Shown: one piece after another, positions 56,208-64,000 of the stretch
Position numbering within the stretch: the first letter of the stretch is position 1
Layout of the letters: every line of letters begins with the position of its first letter
Assembly: GCF_003286915.1 (NCBI RefSeq)
Contig: NZ_QMFY01000010.1
Coordinates: 62,001-126,000, forward strand
Origin: Pseudochryseolinea flava
GTDB lineage: Bacteria > Bacteroidota > Bacteroidia > Cytophagales > Cyclobacteriaceae
Reading direction: 5' to 3'
Length of the DNA stretch: 64,000 bases
The notes under the pieces: model-generated
The model's database searches: none
What the model was told of the DNA's origin: nothing
What the model saw: only the letters and a program-made list of their open reading frames with translations
Made by a program: the position numbers and the translations under genes

Positions 56208-56235
56208 GAGCTTTCTGCTCTAGGCTTTTCGCTTT
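56208..56235. repeat. Inverted heptamer array x 4 before rpsF
   Basis: On the reverse strand the units are AAAGCGA, AAAGCCT, AGAGCAG and AAAGCTC. Together with 56103-56130 it can form a long imperfect foldback. Confidence 0.65.
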
Positions 56236-56248
56236 AATCTTTTTTATC

Positions 56249-56256
56249 TATTTTTG
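56249..56256 (+). promoter_or_regulatory. -7 element TATTTTTG before rpsF
   Basis: Exact TAnnTTTG match 23 bases before the rpsF ATG. Confidence 0.6.
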
Positions 56257-56278
56257 CACCCTCAAAAACAATTTTATC

Positions 56279-56662
56279 ATGAAACAATACGAGACGGTAT
56301 TCATTTTAAATCCCGTTTTGTCTGAAGATCAGGCAAAGGATGCTGTCGATAAGTTCGTGAAGGTTTTGAAGAAATCTAATGCAGATGTGATCAACATCGA
56401 GCAGTGGGGCTTGAAGAGAATGGCTTATCCCATTAACAAAAAGTCTACAGGTTTCTACAACCTTATCGAATTCAAAGCAGCTTCGACTGTTATCGACACC
56501 CTTGAAACTGAGTACAGACGGGATGAATCGATCATGCGCTTTATGACAACAGTGTTAGACAAGCACGCTGTAGTTTACAACGAACGCAGACGTAAAGGCG
56601 AATTCAAAAACAAAGAGAACAGGAAACCTGTTGCTAAAAAAGAGGAGGAGCGCTCAAGATGA
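56279..56662 (+). CDS. rpsF: 30S ribosomal protein bS6
   Basis: 127 residues: [18 protein letters not shown], then [25 protein letters not shown] and the [16 protein letters not shown] segment, all typical of bS6. The basic/acidic C-terminal tail is variable. First gene of the rpsF-rpsR-rplI operon, overlapping rpsR by 4 bases; no ssb lies between them. Confidence 0.96.
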   Translation: MKQYETVFILNPVLSEDQAKDAVDKFVKVLKKSNADVINIEQWGLKRMAYPINKKSTGFYNLIEFKAASTVIDTLETEYRRDESIMRFMTTVLDKHAVVYNERRRKGEFKNKENRKPVAKKEEERSR

Positions 56663-56910
56663 CATTAATGAACGAACCAATTAAGCGTGCAGAGATTAAA
56701 CCTAAATACTGCCGCTTTAAGAAAAACGGAATCAAGTACATCGATTACAAAGATCCTGACTTCCTTTTAAAGTTTATAAACGAACAAGGTAAGATCCTTC
56801 CAAGAAGACTTACCGGCACCAGCCTGAAGTTCCAGAAGAAAGTAGCGCAAGCGGTAAAACGCGCACGCCACCTGGCAATCCTTCCTTACGTTGGTGATTC
56901 ATTGAAGTAA
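56659..56910 (+). CDS. rpsR: 30S ribosomal protein bS18
   Basis: 83 residues: [35 protein letters not shown] followed by [27 protein letters not shown], the bS18 signature. Binds with bS6 on the 30S platform. ATGA overlap with rpsF implies coupled translation. Confidence 0.97.
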   Translation: MTLMNEPIKRAEIKPKYCRFKKNGIKYIDYKDPDFLLKFINEQGKILPRRLTGTSLKFQKKVAQAVKRARHLAILPYVGDSLK

Positions 56911-56936
56911 TCGTTTAACCTTTAACGACACACAAC

Positions 56937-57380
56937 ATGGAAGTAATATTGAAACAAGACGTAACCGGACTTGGCTATAAGAATGACATCGTGAAAGTTA
57001 AAGCGGGTTATGGTAACAACTACCTAATTCCAAATGGCTTCGCGCTTATCGCTAATGATTCCAATAAAAGATTAGTACAGGAGAACGTACGCCAAGCTGC
57101 TCACAAAGCGGCTAAGATTAAGCAGGATGCAGAAGCACTTGCTGCTAAGATCGGCGAGTTTGTTGTTGAAATTAAAACTAAAGCTGGCGAAAGCGGCAAG
57201 ATCTTCGGAGCAGTTACTGCCCTTCAGATCGCCGACGTATTGAAAGCTAAAGGTTTTGATGTTGACCGCAAGAAAGTGATCCTTAAAGAGTCGCCAAAAC
57301 AACTTGGCACTTACTCAGTGAATCTTGACCTCCACAAAGAAGTTAAGCACGAGATCAAAGTACAGGTTGTAGCTGAATAA
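56937..57380 (+). CDS. rplI: 50S ribosomal protein bL9
   Basis: 147 residues: MEVILKQDVTGLGYKNDIVKVKAGYGNNYLIPNGFA (N domain), a long connecting helix, and the C domain with GKIFGAVTALQIADVL. Standard length. Ends the ribosomal operon and is followed by a terminator. Confidence 0.97.
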   Translation: MEVILKQDVTGLGYKNDIVKVKAGYGNNYLIPNGFALIANDSNKRLVQENVRQAAHKAAKIKQDAEALAAKIGEFVVEIKTKAGESGKIFGAVTALQIADVLKAKGFDVDRKKVILKESPKQLGTYSVNLDLHKEVKHEIKVQVVAE

Positions 57381-57400
57381 TTCAGACGCACGGAAATGAG

Positions 57401-57432
57401 AAGCCATCTGGGAAACTGGATGGCTTTTTTTT
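57401..57432 (+). terminator. Terminator after rplI
   Basis: AAGCCATC (57401-57408) pairs with GATGGCTT (57419-57426), 10-base loop, then a run of T. Confidence 0.88.
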
Positions 57433-57627
57433 ATTGTGATCTGGTGGCAACCCCGAGCCCAAACTTATCCTCTACCATGGACTTATACCCCAACAGTATC
57501 TGCGTAAAATTGCTCTCTAAAGCATTCGTTTGCGGAAAATAAAATTGATATCGCGAAGCTTTTATTCGCTAGAGTGGGTATTTTAGTTCAAGCCCCGGTG
57601 TTATCCGGAAACCGAAGCCTAACCTAC

Positions 57628-59082
57628 ATGCACGAAAGTCCGCTCTTAGACAATTACACACTCCCCGCCGCCAACACTATTTGGGATGAAATGATGAACC
57701 AACATGGTGTGAGAGATCCCTACAAAAGCATTGCAGACTTTCTGACGAGTATCCCGGCGGATGAGCTCACACGCAAAGAAGAACTTGCAAAGCGACTCTT
57801 CATGAGCCAAGGGATAACTTTTACAGTATACTCCAGTGGCGAAGGGATCGAAAAAATTTTTCCTTTCGATATCATTCCGCGGATCATCACAGCATCGGAG
57901 TGGGATTTCATCGACCGCGGAATTAAACAACGTTTACGCGCGCTCAATCTTTTTCTAAAAGATGTTTATCACCAACAATTCATTTTAAAAGACGGTGTGG
58001 TTCCGGTAGAACTCGTCTACTCCTGCCCTCACTACTTGCGCGAAATGAATGGTGTAAACGTGCCTCACGATATCTACGTGCATGTGGCCGGGATAGATTT
58101 GATTCGCGATCATGACGGAACGTTTTACGTATTGGAAGACAACCTGCGCACACCTTCTGGTGTATCGTACATGATCGAGAATAGAGAAATTACAAAAAGG
58201 ATTTTCCCTGACCTCTTGCCGCAGAATCATGTTCGCCCGGTAACACAATACCCCAACATCCTCTACAAAAATCTCAAAGCACTGTCGCCGAGAAAGATTT
58301 CAAACCCGAATGTAGTATTGCTCACGCCAGGAATTTTCAACTCGGCATATTTTGAACACACCACATTGGCGAGGTTAATGGGTATCGAGCTTGTTGAGGG
58401 TCGCGACCTGGTTGTTGAAAACCATAAAGTGTACATGAAGACAACGGCTGGGCTACAGCAAGTTGATGTGATCTACCGACGTGTTGACGATCATTACCTC
58501 GACCCATTGGTTTTTGAACCCAGTAGTATGCTCGGTGTTTCGGGATTACTCGCAGCTTATCGAAAAGGCAATGTTGCCATCGTAAACTCCATCGGCAATG
58601 GCGTAGCCGACGATAAAGCCATTTACGTGTACGTACCTGACATGATTCGCTACTACCTCAACGAAGAACCAATTTTGAAGAATGTTCCGACCTATCAACT
58701 TGGCAAGCCTGAAGAACGTGAGCATGTTTTACAGAACATCAACACCATGGTCGTAAAAAAAACGAATGAATCTGGTGGTTATGGCATGCTGATGGGACAC
58801 ACGGCCAATGACGAAGAGATTGCAAAATATATTCAAGAGATCTTAAAAGACCCGCGTCAGTTTATCGCACAACCAGTTATCAATCTCTCTAGTGCACCGT
58901 GTTACATCAACGACAAGTTAGCGCCAAGGAGGGTTGACCTTCGTCCCTTCGCATTGTGTGGACCCGATGGTATAGAAATCGTTCCGGGGGGATTGACACG
59001 TGTTGCATTGAAGGAAGGGTCGCTCGTGGTCAATTCATCGCAAGGCGGAGGAAGTAAAGACACCTGGGTGCTCGCGCACTAG
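57628..59082 (+). CDS. Circularly permuted ATP-grasp protein
   Basis: 484 residues from ATG 57628 (a GTG at 57574 is in frame). CP_ATPgrasp family (DUF404/407): YDEM-like NTIWDEMMNQHGVRDPY, PFDIIPRIITASEWDFIDRGIKQR, DHDGTFYVLEDNLRTPSGVSYM, NVVLLTPGIFNSAYFEH, SIGNGVADDKAIYVYVPDMI, KKTNESGGYGMLMG and LRPFALCGPDGIEIVPGGLTR. Predicted to form amide bonds on peptides or amino groups. First gene of a three-gene operon with alpha-E and transglutaminase genes, a known genomic association of unproven function. Confidence 0.9.
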   Translation: MHESPLLDNYTLPAANTIWDEMMNQHGVRDPYKSIADFLTSIPADELTRKEELAKRLFMSQGITFTVYSSGEGIEKIFPFDIIPRIITASEWDFIDRGIKQRLRALNLFLKDVYHQQFILKDGVVPVELVYSCPHYLREMNGVNVPHDIYVHVAGIDLIRDHDGTFYVLEDNLRTPSGVSYMIENREITKRIFPDLLPQNHVRPVTQYPNILYKNLKALSPRKISNPNVVLLTPGIFNSAYFEHTTLARLMGIELVEGRDLVVENHKVYMKTTAGLQQVDVIYRRVDDHYLDPLVFEPSSMLGVSGLLAAYRKGNVAIVNSIGNGVADDKAIYVYVPDMIRYYLNEEPILKNVPTYQLGKPEEREHVLQNINTMVVKKTNESGGYGMLMGHTANDEEIAKYIQEILKDPRQFIAQPVINLSSAPCYINDKLAPRRVDLRPFALCGPDGIEIVPGGLTRVALKEGSLVVNSSQGGGSKDTWVLAH

Positions 59083-59090
59083 TATTGACC

Positions 59091-59118
59091 GATAACAAAT
59101 AACAGATAACAGATAACT
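59091..59118. repeat. Heptamer array GATAACA x 4
   Basis: GATAACA, AATAACA, GATAACA and GATAACT fill most of the gap between the ATP-grasp and alpha-E genes. Confidence 0.75.
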
Positions 59119-59127
59119 GACCACCAA

Positions 59128-60063
59128 ATGCTAAGTCGTGTTGCTGACTCATTATACTGGATGTCGCGCTATGTTGAGCGTACGGATAGTATCTTGAGAA
59201 TTTTAAAAATCAATCAACTTTCGTCGCAAGACGATCAAGAGAATTTCACATGGAGTCCTGTGCTAGAAATTTTCACTGAACTCGCGCCAGCAGAGATCAC
59301 AAAAATCGAACGGAACAATAGGAAAGTTTTGCACTATATGGTGTTAGACCGAAATAATCCGAACTCGGTCTACAACATGGTAATGTTATCGCGCGAAAAT
59401 GCGAAAGGCGTTCAAGACAACATTACGCGCGAATTATGGCAATGCCTGAATGAATTTTATCACGTAGTTCGAGATCCAAAGCTTGAAAAAAATCTTCAAA
59501 CGGAAGACCCCGTTTCTGTGCTAGACACGTTGATCAGACAGTGCATGCTCTACTACGGCGTTAGCGACATTACGATGTTTCGTGGCGAAGGTTTATGCTT
59601 TATGAATCTTGGAAAATACCTGGAACGATGCATTCAATCCGCAGACATCTTGGATGTCAAATTTCGGGACCTCTCCTATGACCTGGACAAAACAACAGAC
59701 ACGACATATTGGAAGTACCTATTGATGTCGGTTTCAGGCTATGCGCTTTACTTAAAGAAATATCGCACGGGATTTGAAGCACGCAATGTTGTTGACCAAG
59801 TATTGTTCAATACAGATTTCCCGCGCTCTGTTCTGTATTCGATCAATCAACTTCATCGTTATTTTACCAGACTGAAGAGCGACCAAAACCAAGAAGGCTA
59901 TTCGAAAGTAGACTTTATGATCGGGAAGCTGAAAAGTAAATTGCAGTACTCGGATGTTCATGCTGTTTCGCGTATTGGGTTGCACCATTATCTTACCGAC
60001 ATCACATCCGACATTTACGCTATCGGCAACACGCTCAACCAATATTATTTCGCTTACAGTTAA
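59128..60063 (+). CDS. Alpha-E domain protein (DUF403)
   Basis: 311 residues, all helical. N-terminal signature MLSRVADSLYWMSRYVERTDSILRIL, then NPNSVYNMVMLSRENAKGVQD and FLNLGKYLERCIQSADILD-like MNLGKYLERCIQSADILD. These proteins always sit with CP ATP-grasp and transglutaminase genes. A scaffold or substrate-binding role is inferred. It is 11 bases from the next gene. Confidence 0.92.
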   Translation: MLSRVADSLYWMSRYVERTDSILRILKINQLSSQDDQENFTWSPVLEIFTELAPAEITKIERNNRKVLHYMVLDRNNPNSVYNMVMLSRENAKGVQDNITRELWQCLNEFYHVVRDPKLEKNLQTEDPVSVLDTLIRQCMLYYGVSDITMFRGEGLCFMNLGKYLERCIQSADILDVKFRDLSYDLDKTTDTTYWKYLLMSVSGYALYLKKYRTGFEARNVVDQVLFNTDFPRSVLYSINQLHRYFTRLKSDQNQEGYSKVDFMIGKLKSKLQYSDVHAVSRIGLHHYLTDITSDIYAIGNTLNQYYFAYS

Positions 60064-60074
60064 TCGACCACCAG

Positions 60075-61034
60075 ATGCCTAAGTTCAAAATTCGTCATGT
60101 CACACGCTATTTGTATGAAGACACCGTTCGCGATAGCGCCAACCAAGTGATGCTCTACCCTATTGAAGATGCGTACCAAGAACTCGTCGATCAGACACTG
60201 ATCGTATCCGGCGACCCCATGATCGATAATCATGTGGATTATTTCGGAAACAAGGTAGGTACATTCACGCACGCACAACCTCACAAAGAACTCACGATCG
60301 ACTCTCAGTTGATTGTATCTACGAAGACAAGGCCTACGCCGTCAGAGAATCATTCTATCGCAGAGCAATGGGAAGTCCTAAAAAAACTACCCTATCAAAT
60401 CGAATTCATTGACGTTACAAGACAAGAACGTTTTAATGCCTTACCGGAGGTCGAAATGATTCTCGCGCCGGAACGCAGCTTAACCAAATCACCACAAGCG
60501 GTTGCCCAACATTTTAGCGAATACATTTATCACAACTTCGACTATCGCAAAGGGATAACCACCGTTGAAACGACGATCGATGAGATCTGGAAACTTAGGT
60601 CAGGCGTTTGTCAGGATTTTGCGCACATGCTACTGGCCATGCTTCGACTCATGAACATTCCAGCACGATATGTTAGCGGATATATTTGTCCGAATAAACC
60701 TGGAATGCGCGGTGAAGGTGCAACCCACGCGTGGGTAGAAGCATACATTCCTTTTTATGGCTGGCTAGGTTTTGACCCAACCAATAACTGCATTGCCAAT
60801 GAAACACATGTACGCTTAGCGGTTGGCAAAAATTTCACAGACTGTTCTCCCGTAAAAGGCACCTATCGCGGCACTTCACACCACACGCTCGATGTAACCG
60901 TGACCGTTTCTTATGAAGATGGCAACACGCAAAGTGCCGATCACGAGATTACCTTGAAAGAAACAGCGGTCTCTAATACATCTCGGGAACAAAATTCATT
61001 TAGACGTTTTCAAGAAATGCAGATGCAGCAATAA
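60075..61034 (+). CDS. Transglutaminase-like cysteine peptidase/ligase
   Basis: 319 residues. N-terminal beta domain (Bact_transglu_N: KIRHVTRYLYEDTVRDSANQVMLYP) and a papain-like core with catalytic triad Cys179 (RSGVCQDFAHM), His218 (GATHAWVEAYIP) and Asp234 (GFDPTNN). No signal peptide, so cytoplasmic. Likely cleaves or exchanges amide bonds made by the ATP-grasp enzyme. Its last about 75 bases are found again downstream as a relic. Confidence 0.92.
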   Translation: MPKFKIRHVTRYLYEDTVRDSANQVMLYPIEDAYQELVDQTLIVSGDPMIDNHVDYFGNKVGTFTHAQPHKELTIDSQLIVSTKTRPTPSENHSIAEQWEVLKKLPYQIEFIDVTRQERFNALPEVEMILAPERSLTKSPQAVAQHFSEYIYHNFDYRKGITTVETTIDEIWKLRSGVCQDFAHMLLAMLRLMNIPARYVSGYICPNKPGMRGEGATHAWVEAYIPFYGWLGFDPTNNCIANETHVRLAVGKNFTDCSPVKGTYRGTSHHTLDVTVTVSYEDGNTQSADHEITLKETAVSNTSREQNSFRRFQEMQMQQ

Positions 61035-61066
61035 GGTGTTGAGGTGTTGGAGTGTTGACGTGTTCA
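61035..61066. repeat. Octamer array (A/C/G)GTGTT(G/C)N x 4 after the transglutaminase gene
   Basis: GGTGTTGA, GGTGTTGG, AGTGTTGA and CGTGTTCA start at the base after the stop codon. Related to the array after lepB. Confidence 0.75.
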
Positions 61067-61090
61067 GGTTGAATGCATTGCTGTATTACC

Positions 61091-61171
61091 CTGAAAGGAA
61101 ACAGCGGTCGCTAACGCATCGCGCGAAGAAATTCATTTAGACGTTTTCAAGAAATGCAGATGCAGCAGTAA
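61091..61171 (+). pseudogene. Relic copy of the 3' end of the transglutaminase gene
   Basis: This stretch matches about 75 bases at the end of the preceding gene (60956-61034), including GACGTTTTCAAGAAATGCAG, but differs at many positions in the first half and has lost bases near 61128, so the frame is broken. Many differences are synonymous or conservative, which suggests it derives from a diverged copy rather than a fresh slip. Confidence 0.7.
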
Positions 61172-61200
61172 TGTGTTGAGGTGTGTTGGAGTGTTGACGT

Positions 61201-61350
61201 CAATGTCATTGACTTAAGTACGGAGACATAAAAAATGCCACCCCACCCCTTTCGTTCCCTAAAGGGTCAGCGCGCGAATCGAGTTCCCCTTCAGGGGCCA
61301 GGGGTGAAGACGAATCCATACCGAAGGAAGTGCTTAAGTCAACGACATTG
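61201..61350. mobile_element. MITE-like element with 21-bp terminal inverted repeats
   Basis: Ends 61201-61221 and 61330-61350 are inverted repeats matching at 19 of 21 positions (both start CAATGTC when read inward). The inside has smaller palindromes (CCCTAAAGGG at 61257-61266, CCCCTTCAGGGG at 61286-61297) and no gene. It is flanked by an 18-bp direct repeat (61183-61200 and 61351-61368, one mismatch). Confidence 0.6.
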
Positions 61351-61405
61351 GTGTTGGAGTGTTGATGTGTTCAGGTTGATTGCATGCTGTATTCGCAGCC
61401 AGAAA

Positions 61406-61440
61406 CAAAAAAGGATCGTATCGCTACGACCCTCTTTTTT
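61406..61440 (+). terminator. Terminator of the ATP-grasp operon
   Basis: GGATCGTA (61413-61420) pairs with TACGACCC (61425-61432) with one mismatch, 4-base loop, A6 before and T6 after. Confidence 0.7.
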
Positions 61441-61464
61441 CTCATTTATTCCGTACAAGTTGAT

Positions 61465-61492
61465 AAAGCTGAAAGTAGAAAGCTTAAAGCTA
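61465..61492. repeat. Heptamer array AAAGCNN x 4
   Basis: AAAGCTG, AAAGTAG, AAAGCTT and AAAGCTA lie between two convergent transcription units, 44 bases from the stop codon of the NagB/PIG-L gene. Confidence 0.7.
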
Positions 61493-61535
61493 TTTAACCT
61501 CCACTAACCAAAAGGTAATAACTAAAAGCTAACGA

Positions 61536-63440
61536 CTAATAATGCCATCGCACAAACGCTTCCATCGCTTCATATTCTGCGAGGCCAAGCATATTGTAGG
61601 CTTCAGCTGTAGCGTGATTACGATCTTCTGCACGCATCCAGAATTCACGTTTGTCGCTTCCTGGGAACATCGCGCTGTCTTTTTGTGACTGGTGTTTAAA
61701 TACCGCACGACGTTTACGCATCAGCTCCTCTGGAGAAAGCGGAACTGCCATTTCGATTTGATCGATATCCCACTCCTGCCATGCACCGCGATATAACCAT
61801 ACCCAGCAATCTTTCATGAACGGTTCGTTCTTCAAACGACGGCATGCCTCCATCACCGCTGCAAGACATACACGGTGTGTTCCGTGAGGATCTGACAGAT
61901 CGCCGGCCGCATAGATTTGATGCGGTTGAATTTTCTTGATCAAGTCCATCGTGATCTGAATATCATCTTCTCCGAGAGGCTTCTTCTTCACGGCACCGGT
62001 TTCGTAAAACGGCATGTTCATGAAGTGCATTTGCTCATCTGGTATACCAACATAACGTCCGCCGGCTTTTGCTTCCCCACGACGTATGAGTCCTTTGATG
62101 GCCATCACTTCCGGGCTATCGTTTTGTCCAGGACCTTTCTTCTTAATTGAATCAACAACTTGTTTGTAGAATTTCTCACCATCGTCTTTGCTCAATCCGA
62201 ATTGCGAATTGAAATCGCGAACGAAATCTGCAAAACGCACAGCGTCGTCGTCAAAAACGGCAATGTTTCCAGAAGTCTGGTAAGCGACATGCACTTCATG
62301 ACCTTGATCAACGAGTCTGATGAAAGTACCGCCCATCGAGATAACGTCGTCATCGGGGTGCGGCGAAAAGATGATAACCTTTTTCGGGAAAGGCGTAGCG
62401 CGTTCAGGGCGATGTGTATCATCCGCATTCGGCTTCCCACCTGGCCATCCTGTGATTGTATGTTGAAGGAAATTAAAAACTTTAATGTTAACCTGATAAG
62501 CTGATCCGTATTCTGTAATGATATCGCCCATACCATGCTCCATGTAGTCATGGTTAGTCAATTTCAACACTGGCTTTTGGATGGTCTGACATAACCAAAC
62601 AACCGCTTTGCGAATTAGCGTTTCGTTCCAGTCGATGCTGTCAAGTACCCATGGTGTTTTGATACGAACAAGTTCAGACGAAGCTGCCTCATCCAACACA
62701 ACTAAACAGTTGTCGTGCTTTTGGAGGAACGACGACGGAATTTGATCCGTAATCGGACCTTCTACCGCTTTCTTAATTACGCGTGCTTTACCTTCACCCC
62801 ACGCCATCATGATGGTGCGCTTCGCTTTGAGGATTGTACCAACCCCCATTGTGATGGCTTTACGCGGAACATTTTCTTCACCAAAGAAATCACTCGCTGC
62901 ATCGATGCGCGTAACTTGATCGAGTGTTACGAGACGCGTAAAAGATTTTTCCGTAGAACCTGGTTCGTTAAAACCGATGTGTCCTGTTCTACCAATACCA
63001 AGAACTTGGATATCGATACCACCGAGGTCGTCAATTTTCTTCTCATAGTTACGGCAATATTCTGCGACTTGCTCTTTTGGCAATGTCCCATCCGGGATGT
63101 GAACATTTTGTTTTGGGATGTCGATGTGATTAAAGAGGTGTTCGTTCATAAAGCGCACGTAACTCTGCAGGGAGTCTGGCGGCATTGGAAAGTATTCATC
63201 GAGGTTAAAAGTGAATACGTTTTTAAAGGAAAGTCCCTCCTTTTTATGCATTCTAACGAGCTCAGCGTAAACCCTTGTCGGGGTTGATCCTGTTGCAAGG
63301 CCAAGCACAACATGCTTACCATCAGATGCGCGTTTTTTGATCAAATCGGCGATTTCTTTCGCCACAAATGCAGACGCATCTTCAGAGCCTTTAAAGATCT
63401 TGACAGGAATTTTTTCGAAAGCTGTAAGGTCGTTATTCAT
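61536..63440 (-). CDS. nagB: Glucosamine-6-phosphate deaminase/PIG-L deacetylase fusion
   Basis: 634 residues. Residues 10-270 are NagB-like: LGLATGSTPTRVY, FTFNLDEYF (Asp81), LGIGRTGHIGFNEPGS (His154, Glu159). Thr152 replaces the Asp141 of the Escherichia coli enzyme's catalytic set; I recall RTGH in this long Bacteroidota subgroup, so it may be a family trait. Residues about 353-600 are PIG-L/LmbE: FSPHPDDDVISMGG (metal site, 361-365), DEQMHFMNMPFYE and DPHGTHRV. The fusion could deacetylate an amino sugar and then isomerise/deaminate it; activity of each half is inferred. Confidence 0.88.
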   Translation of the reverse strand: MNNDLTAFEKIPVKIFKGSEDASAFVAKEIADLIKKRASDGKHVVLGLATGSTPTRVYAELVRMHKKEGLSFKNVFTFNLDEYFPMPPDSLQSYVRFMNEHLFNHIDIPKQNVHIPDGTLPKEQVAEYCRNYEKKIDDLGGIDIQVLGIGRTGHIGFNEPGSTEKSFTRLVTLDQVTRIDAASDFFGEENVPRKAITMGVGTILKAKRTIMMAWGEGKARVIKKAVEGPITDQIPSSFLQKHDNCLVVLDEAASSELVRIKTPWVLDSIDWNETLIRKAVVWLCQTIQKPVLKLTNHDYMEHGMGDIITEYGSAYQVNIKVFNFLQHTITGWPGGKPNADDTHRPERATPFPKKVIIFSPHPDDDVISMGGTFIRLVDQGHEVHVAYQTSGNIAVFDDDAVRFADFVRDFNSQFGLSKDDGEKFYKQVVDSIKKKGPGQNDSPEVMAIKGLIRRGEAKAGGRYVGIPDEQMHFMNMPFYETGAVKKKPLGEDDIQITMDLIKKIQPHQIYAAGDLSDPHGTHRVCLAAVMEACRRLKNEPFMKDCWVWLYRGAWQEWDIDQIEMAVPLSPEELMRKRRAVFKHQSQKDSAMFPGSDKREFWMRAEDRNHATAEAYNMLGLAEYEAMEAFVRWHY

Positions 63441-63525
63441 ATTTTTGAGGTATTAGGATGATTGATTATCATAACAAAGTATCAGAAAAAGTGCGAAATT
63501 TTCAAGTGTTTGCGATAACATATTT

Positions 63526-64000
63526 ATGACTGACTTTCGAACAATTGTTAGGTCGAAGCCTGAAAAGGCCACTTTCGGCCTCCATGACAAGATTTTCACC
63601 ACAGGATCGTGTTTTGCCGAAGCGATTGGATCGCGACTTGCCGCATCGTGTGTGGACACACACAACAATGCGTTTGGAACGACCTATAATCCGCACTCTA
63701 TTCATAAGAATTTGAGGCAAGCCATAGCCAACAAACTCCCTCCACCAACAAGCTACCTCGTGGCCCATGATATCCACCTGAATTTCGATTTTCATTCAAC
63801 AATCTCTGCGATGGATAAAGTGACGCTTACCAACACCTTAACCGACACTATCGAACGTAGTCATCGCGCGATTAAAAATGCCCAATGGCTTTTGATCACC
63901 TACGGTACAGCGTGGGTCTACCGGCTGCGTGAAACTGGCGAGATTGTATCGAACTGTCACAAACAGCCTGGAGCCATGTTCGAAAAATCATTGCTGCCGC
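63526..64000 (+). CDS. GSCFA-domain protein, N-terminal part
   Basis: Open from ATG 63526 to the window end (158 codons); the C-terminus is missing. The family-naming motif FTTGSCFAEAIGSRL is at residues about 24-38, followed by NAFGTTYNPHSI and LITYGTAWVYRL. GSCFA proteins are SGNH-hydrolase relatives of unknown substrate, common in Bacteroidota. It is divergent from the NagB/PIG-L gene, with an 85-base spacer. Confidence 0.88.
   Translation, partial: MTDFRTIVRSKPEKATFGLHDKIFTTGSCFAEAIGSRLAASCVDTHNNAFGTTYNPHSIHKNLRQAIANKLPPPTSYLVAHDIHLNFDFHSTISAMDKVTLTNTLTDTIERSHRAIKNAQWLLITYGTAWVYRLRETGEIVSNCHKQPGAMFEKSLLP

Noticed and set aside
62715-63287. 190-codon plus-strand frame
   Set aside because: Antisense of the NagB domain; the product has no recognisable domain.

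Overview
The window looks like a chromosome segment of a gliding-type Bacteroidota, most likely order Cytophagales. This rests on several type IX secretion (T9SS) features: a T9SS plug protein, a giant SprB-like protein with a gliding-motility C-terminal domain, a CotH protein with a sorting tail, and a DUF7948-type secreted protein. Other support is a PUR-alpha/DUF3276 protein, the gene order parA-parB-DUF5683-dapB-lepB, the near absence of Shine-Dalgarno sequences, and repeated Bacteroidota -7 promoter elements (TAnnTTTG). I saw no rRNA or tRNA gene, no CRISPR array and no complete insertion sequence.

Layout. 1-9.5 kb: 5' part of a large secreted protein; the ybbA-ybbP transporter divergent from tesA; a lone MacB-like permease; a secreted protein usually mis-named asparagine synthetase B; miaE; murB. 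9.7-15.4 kb: a 25-residue Lys/Ala micro-protein gene and a second gene with a similar basic tail, dCMP deaminase, small secreted proteins (DUF2911, DUF1080, META), lgt and a sorbosone-dehydrogenase-like lipoprotein. 15.5-26.7 kb: ABC-F ATPase; an ECF sigma factor with a fused membrane/beta-barrel protein; T9SS plug; a Cas6 homologue without any CRISPR locus; ychF; PUR-alpha-like protein; DUF58; ferredoxin; LuxC-like reductase. 26.8-37.3 kb: a 3382-residue adhesin-like protein with two different tandem arrays (16 x 81 and 12 x about 82 residues) behind a small secreted partner. 38.0-39.4 kb: gene-poor stretch with tandem repeats, one small gene broken at a T8 tract, and one 58-codon ORF.

39.4-64 kb: smc; CotH/T9SS protein; pyrG-yidC; parAB-DUF5683-dapB-lepB; ung; apaG; a methyltransferase; a coiled-coil membrane protein; rpsF-rpsR-rplI; an ATP-grasp/alpha-E/transglutaminase operon; a 500-bp stretch with a duplicated gene tail and a MITE-like element; a NagB/PIG-L fusion; and the start of a GSCFA protein.

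Functional links. The window joins envelope building (murB, lgt, lepB, yidC, tesA, ybbAP), T9SS export with several probable cargoes, chromosome maintenance (smc, parAB, ung, H1-like peptides) and translation (bS6, bS18, bL9, ABC-F, YchF, MiaE). The points most worth a second look are the orphan Cas6, the envelope-spanning sigma-linked protein, the 25-residue H1-like gene, the repeat-built giant protein, the MITE with a paralogous empty site, and short 7- or 8-bp arrays sitting just after stop codons across the last 26 kb.
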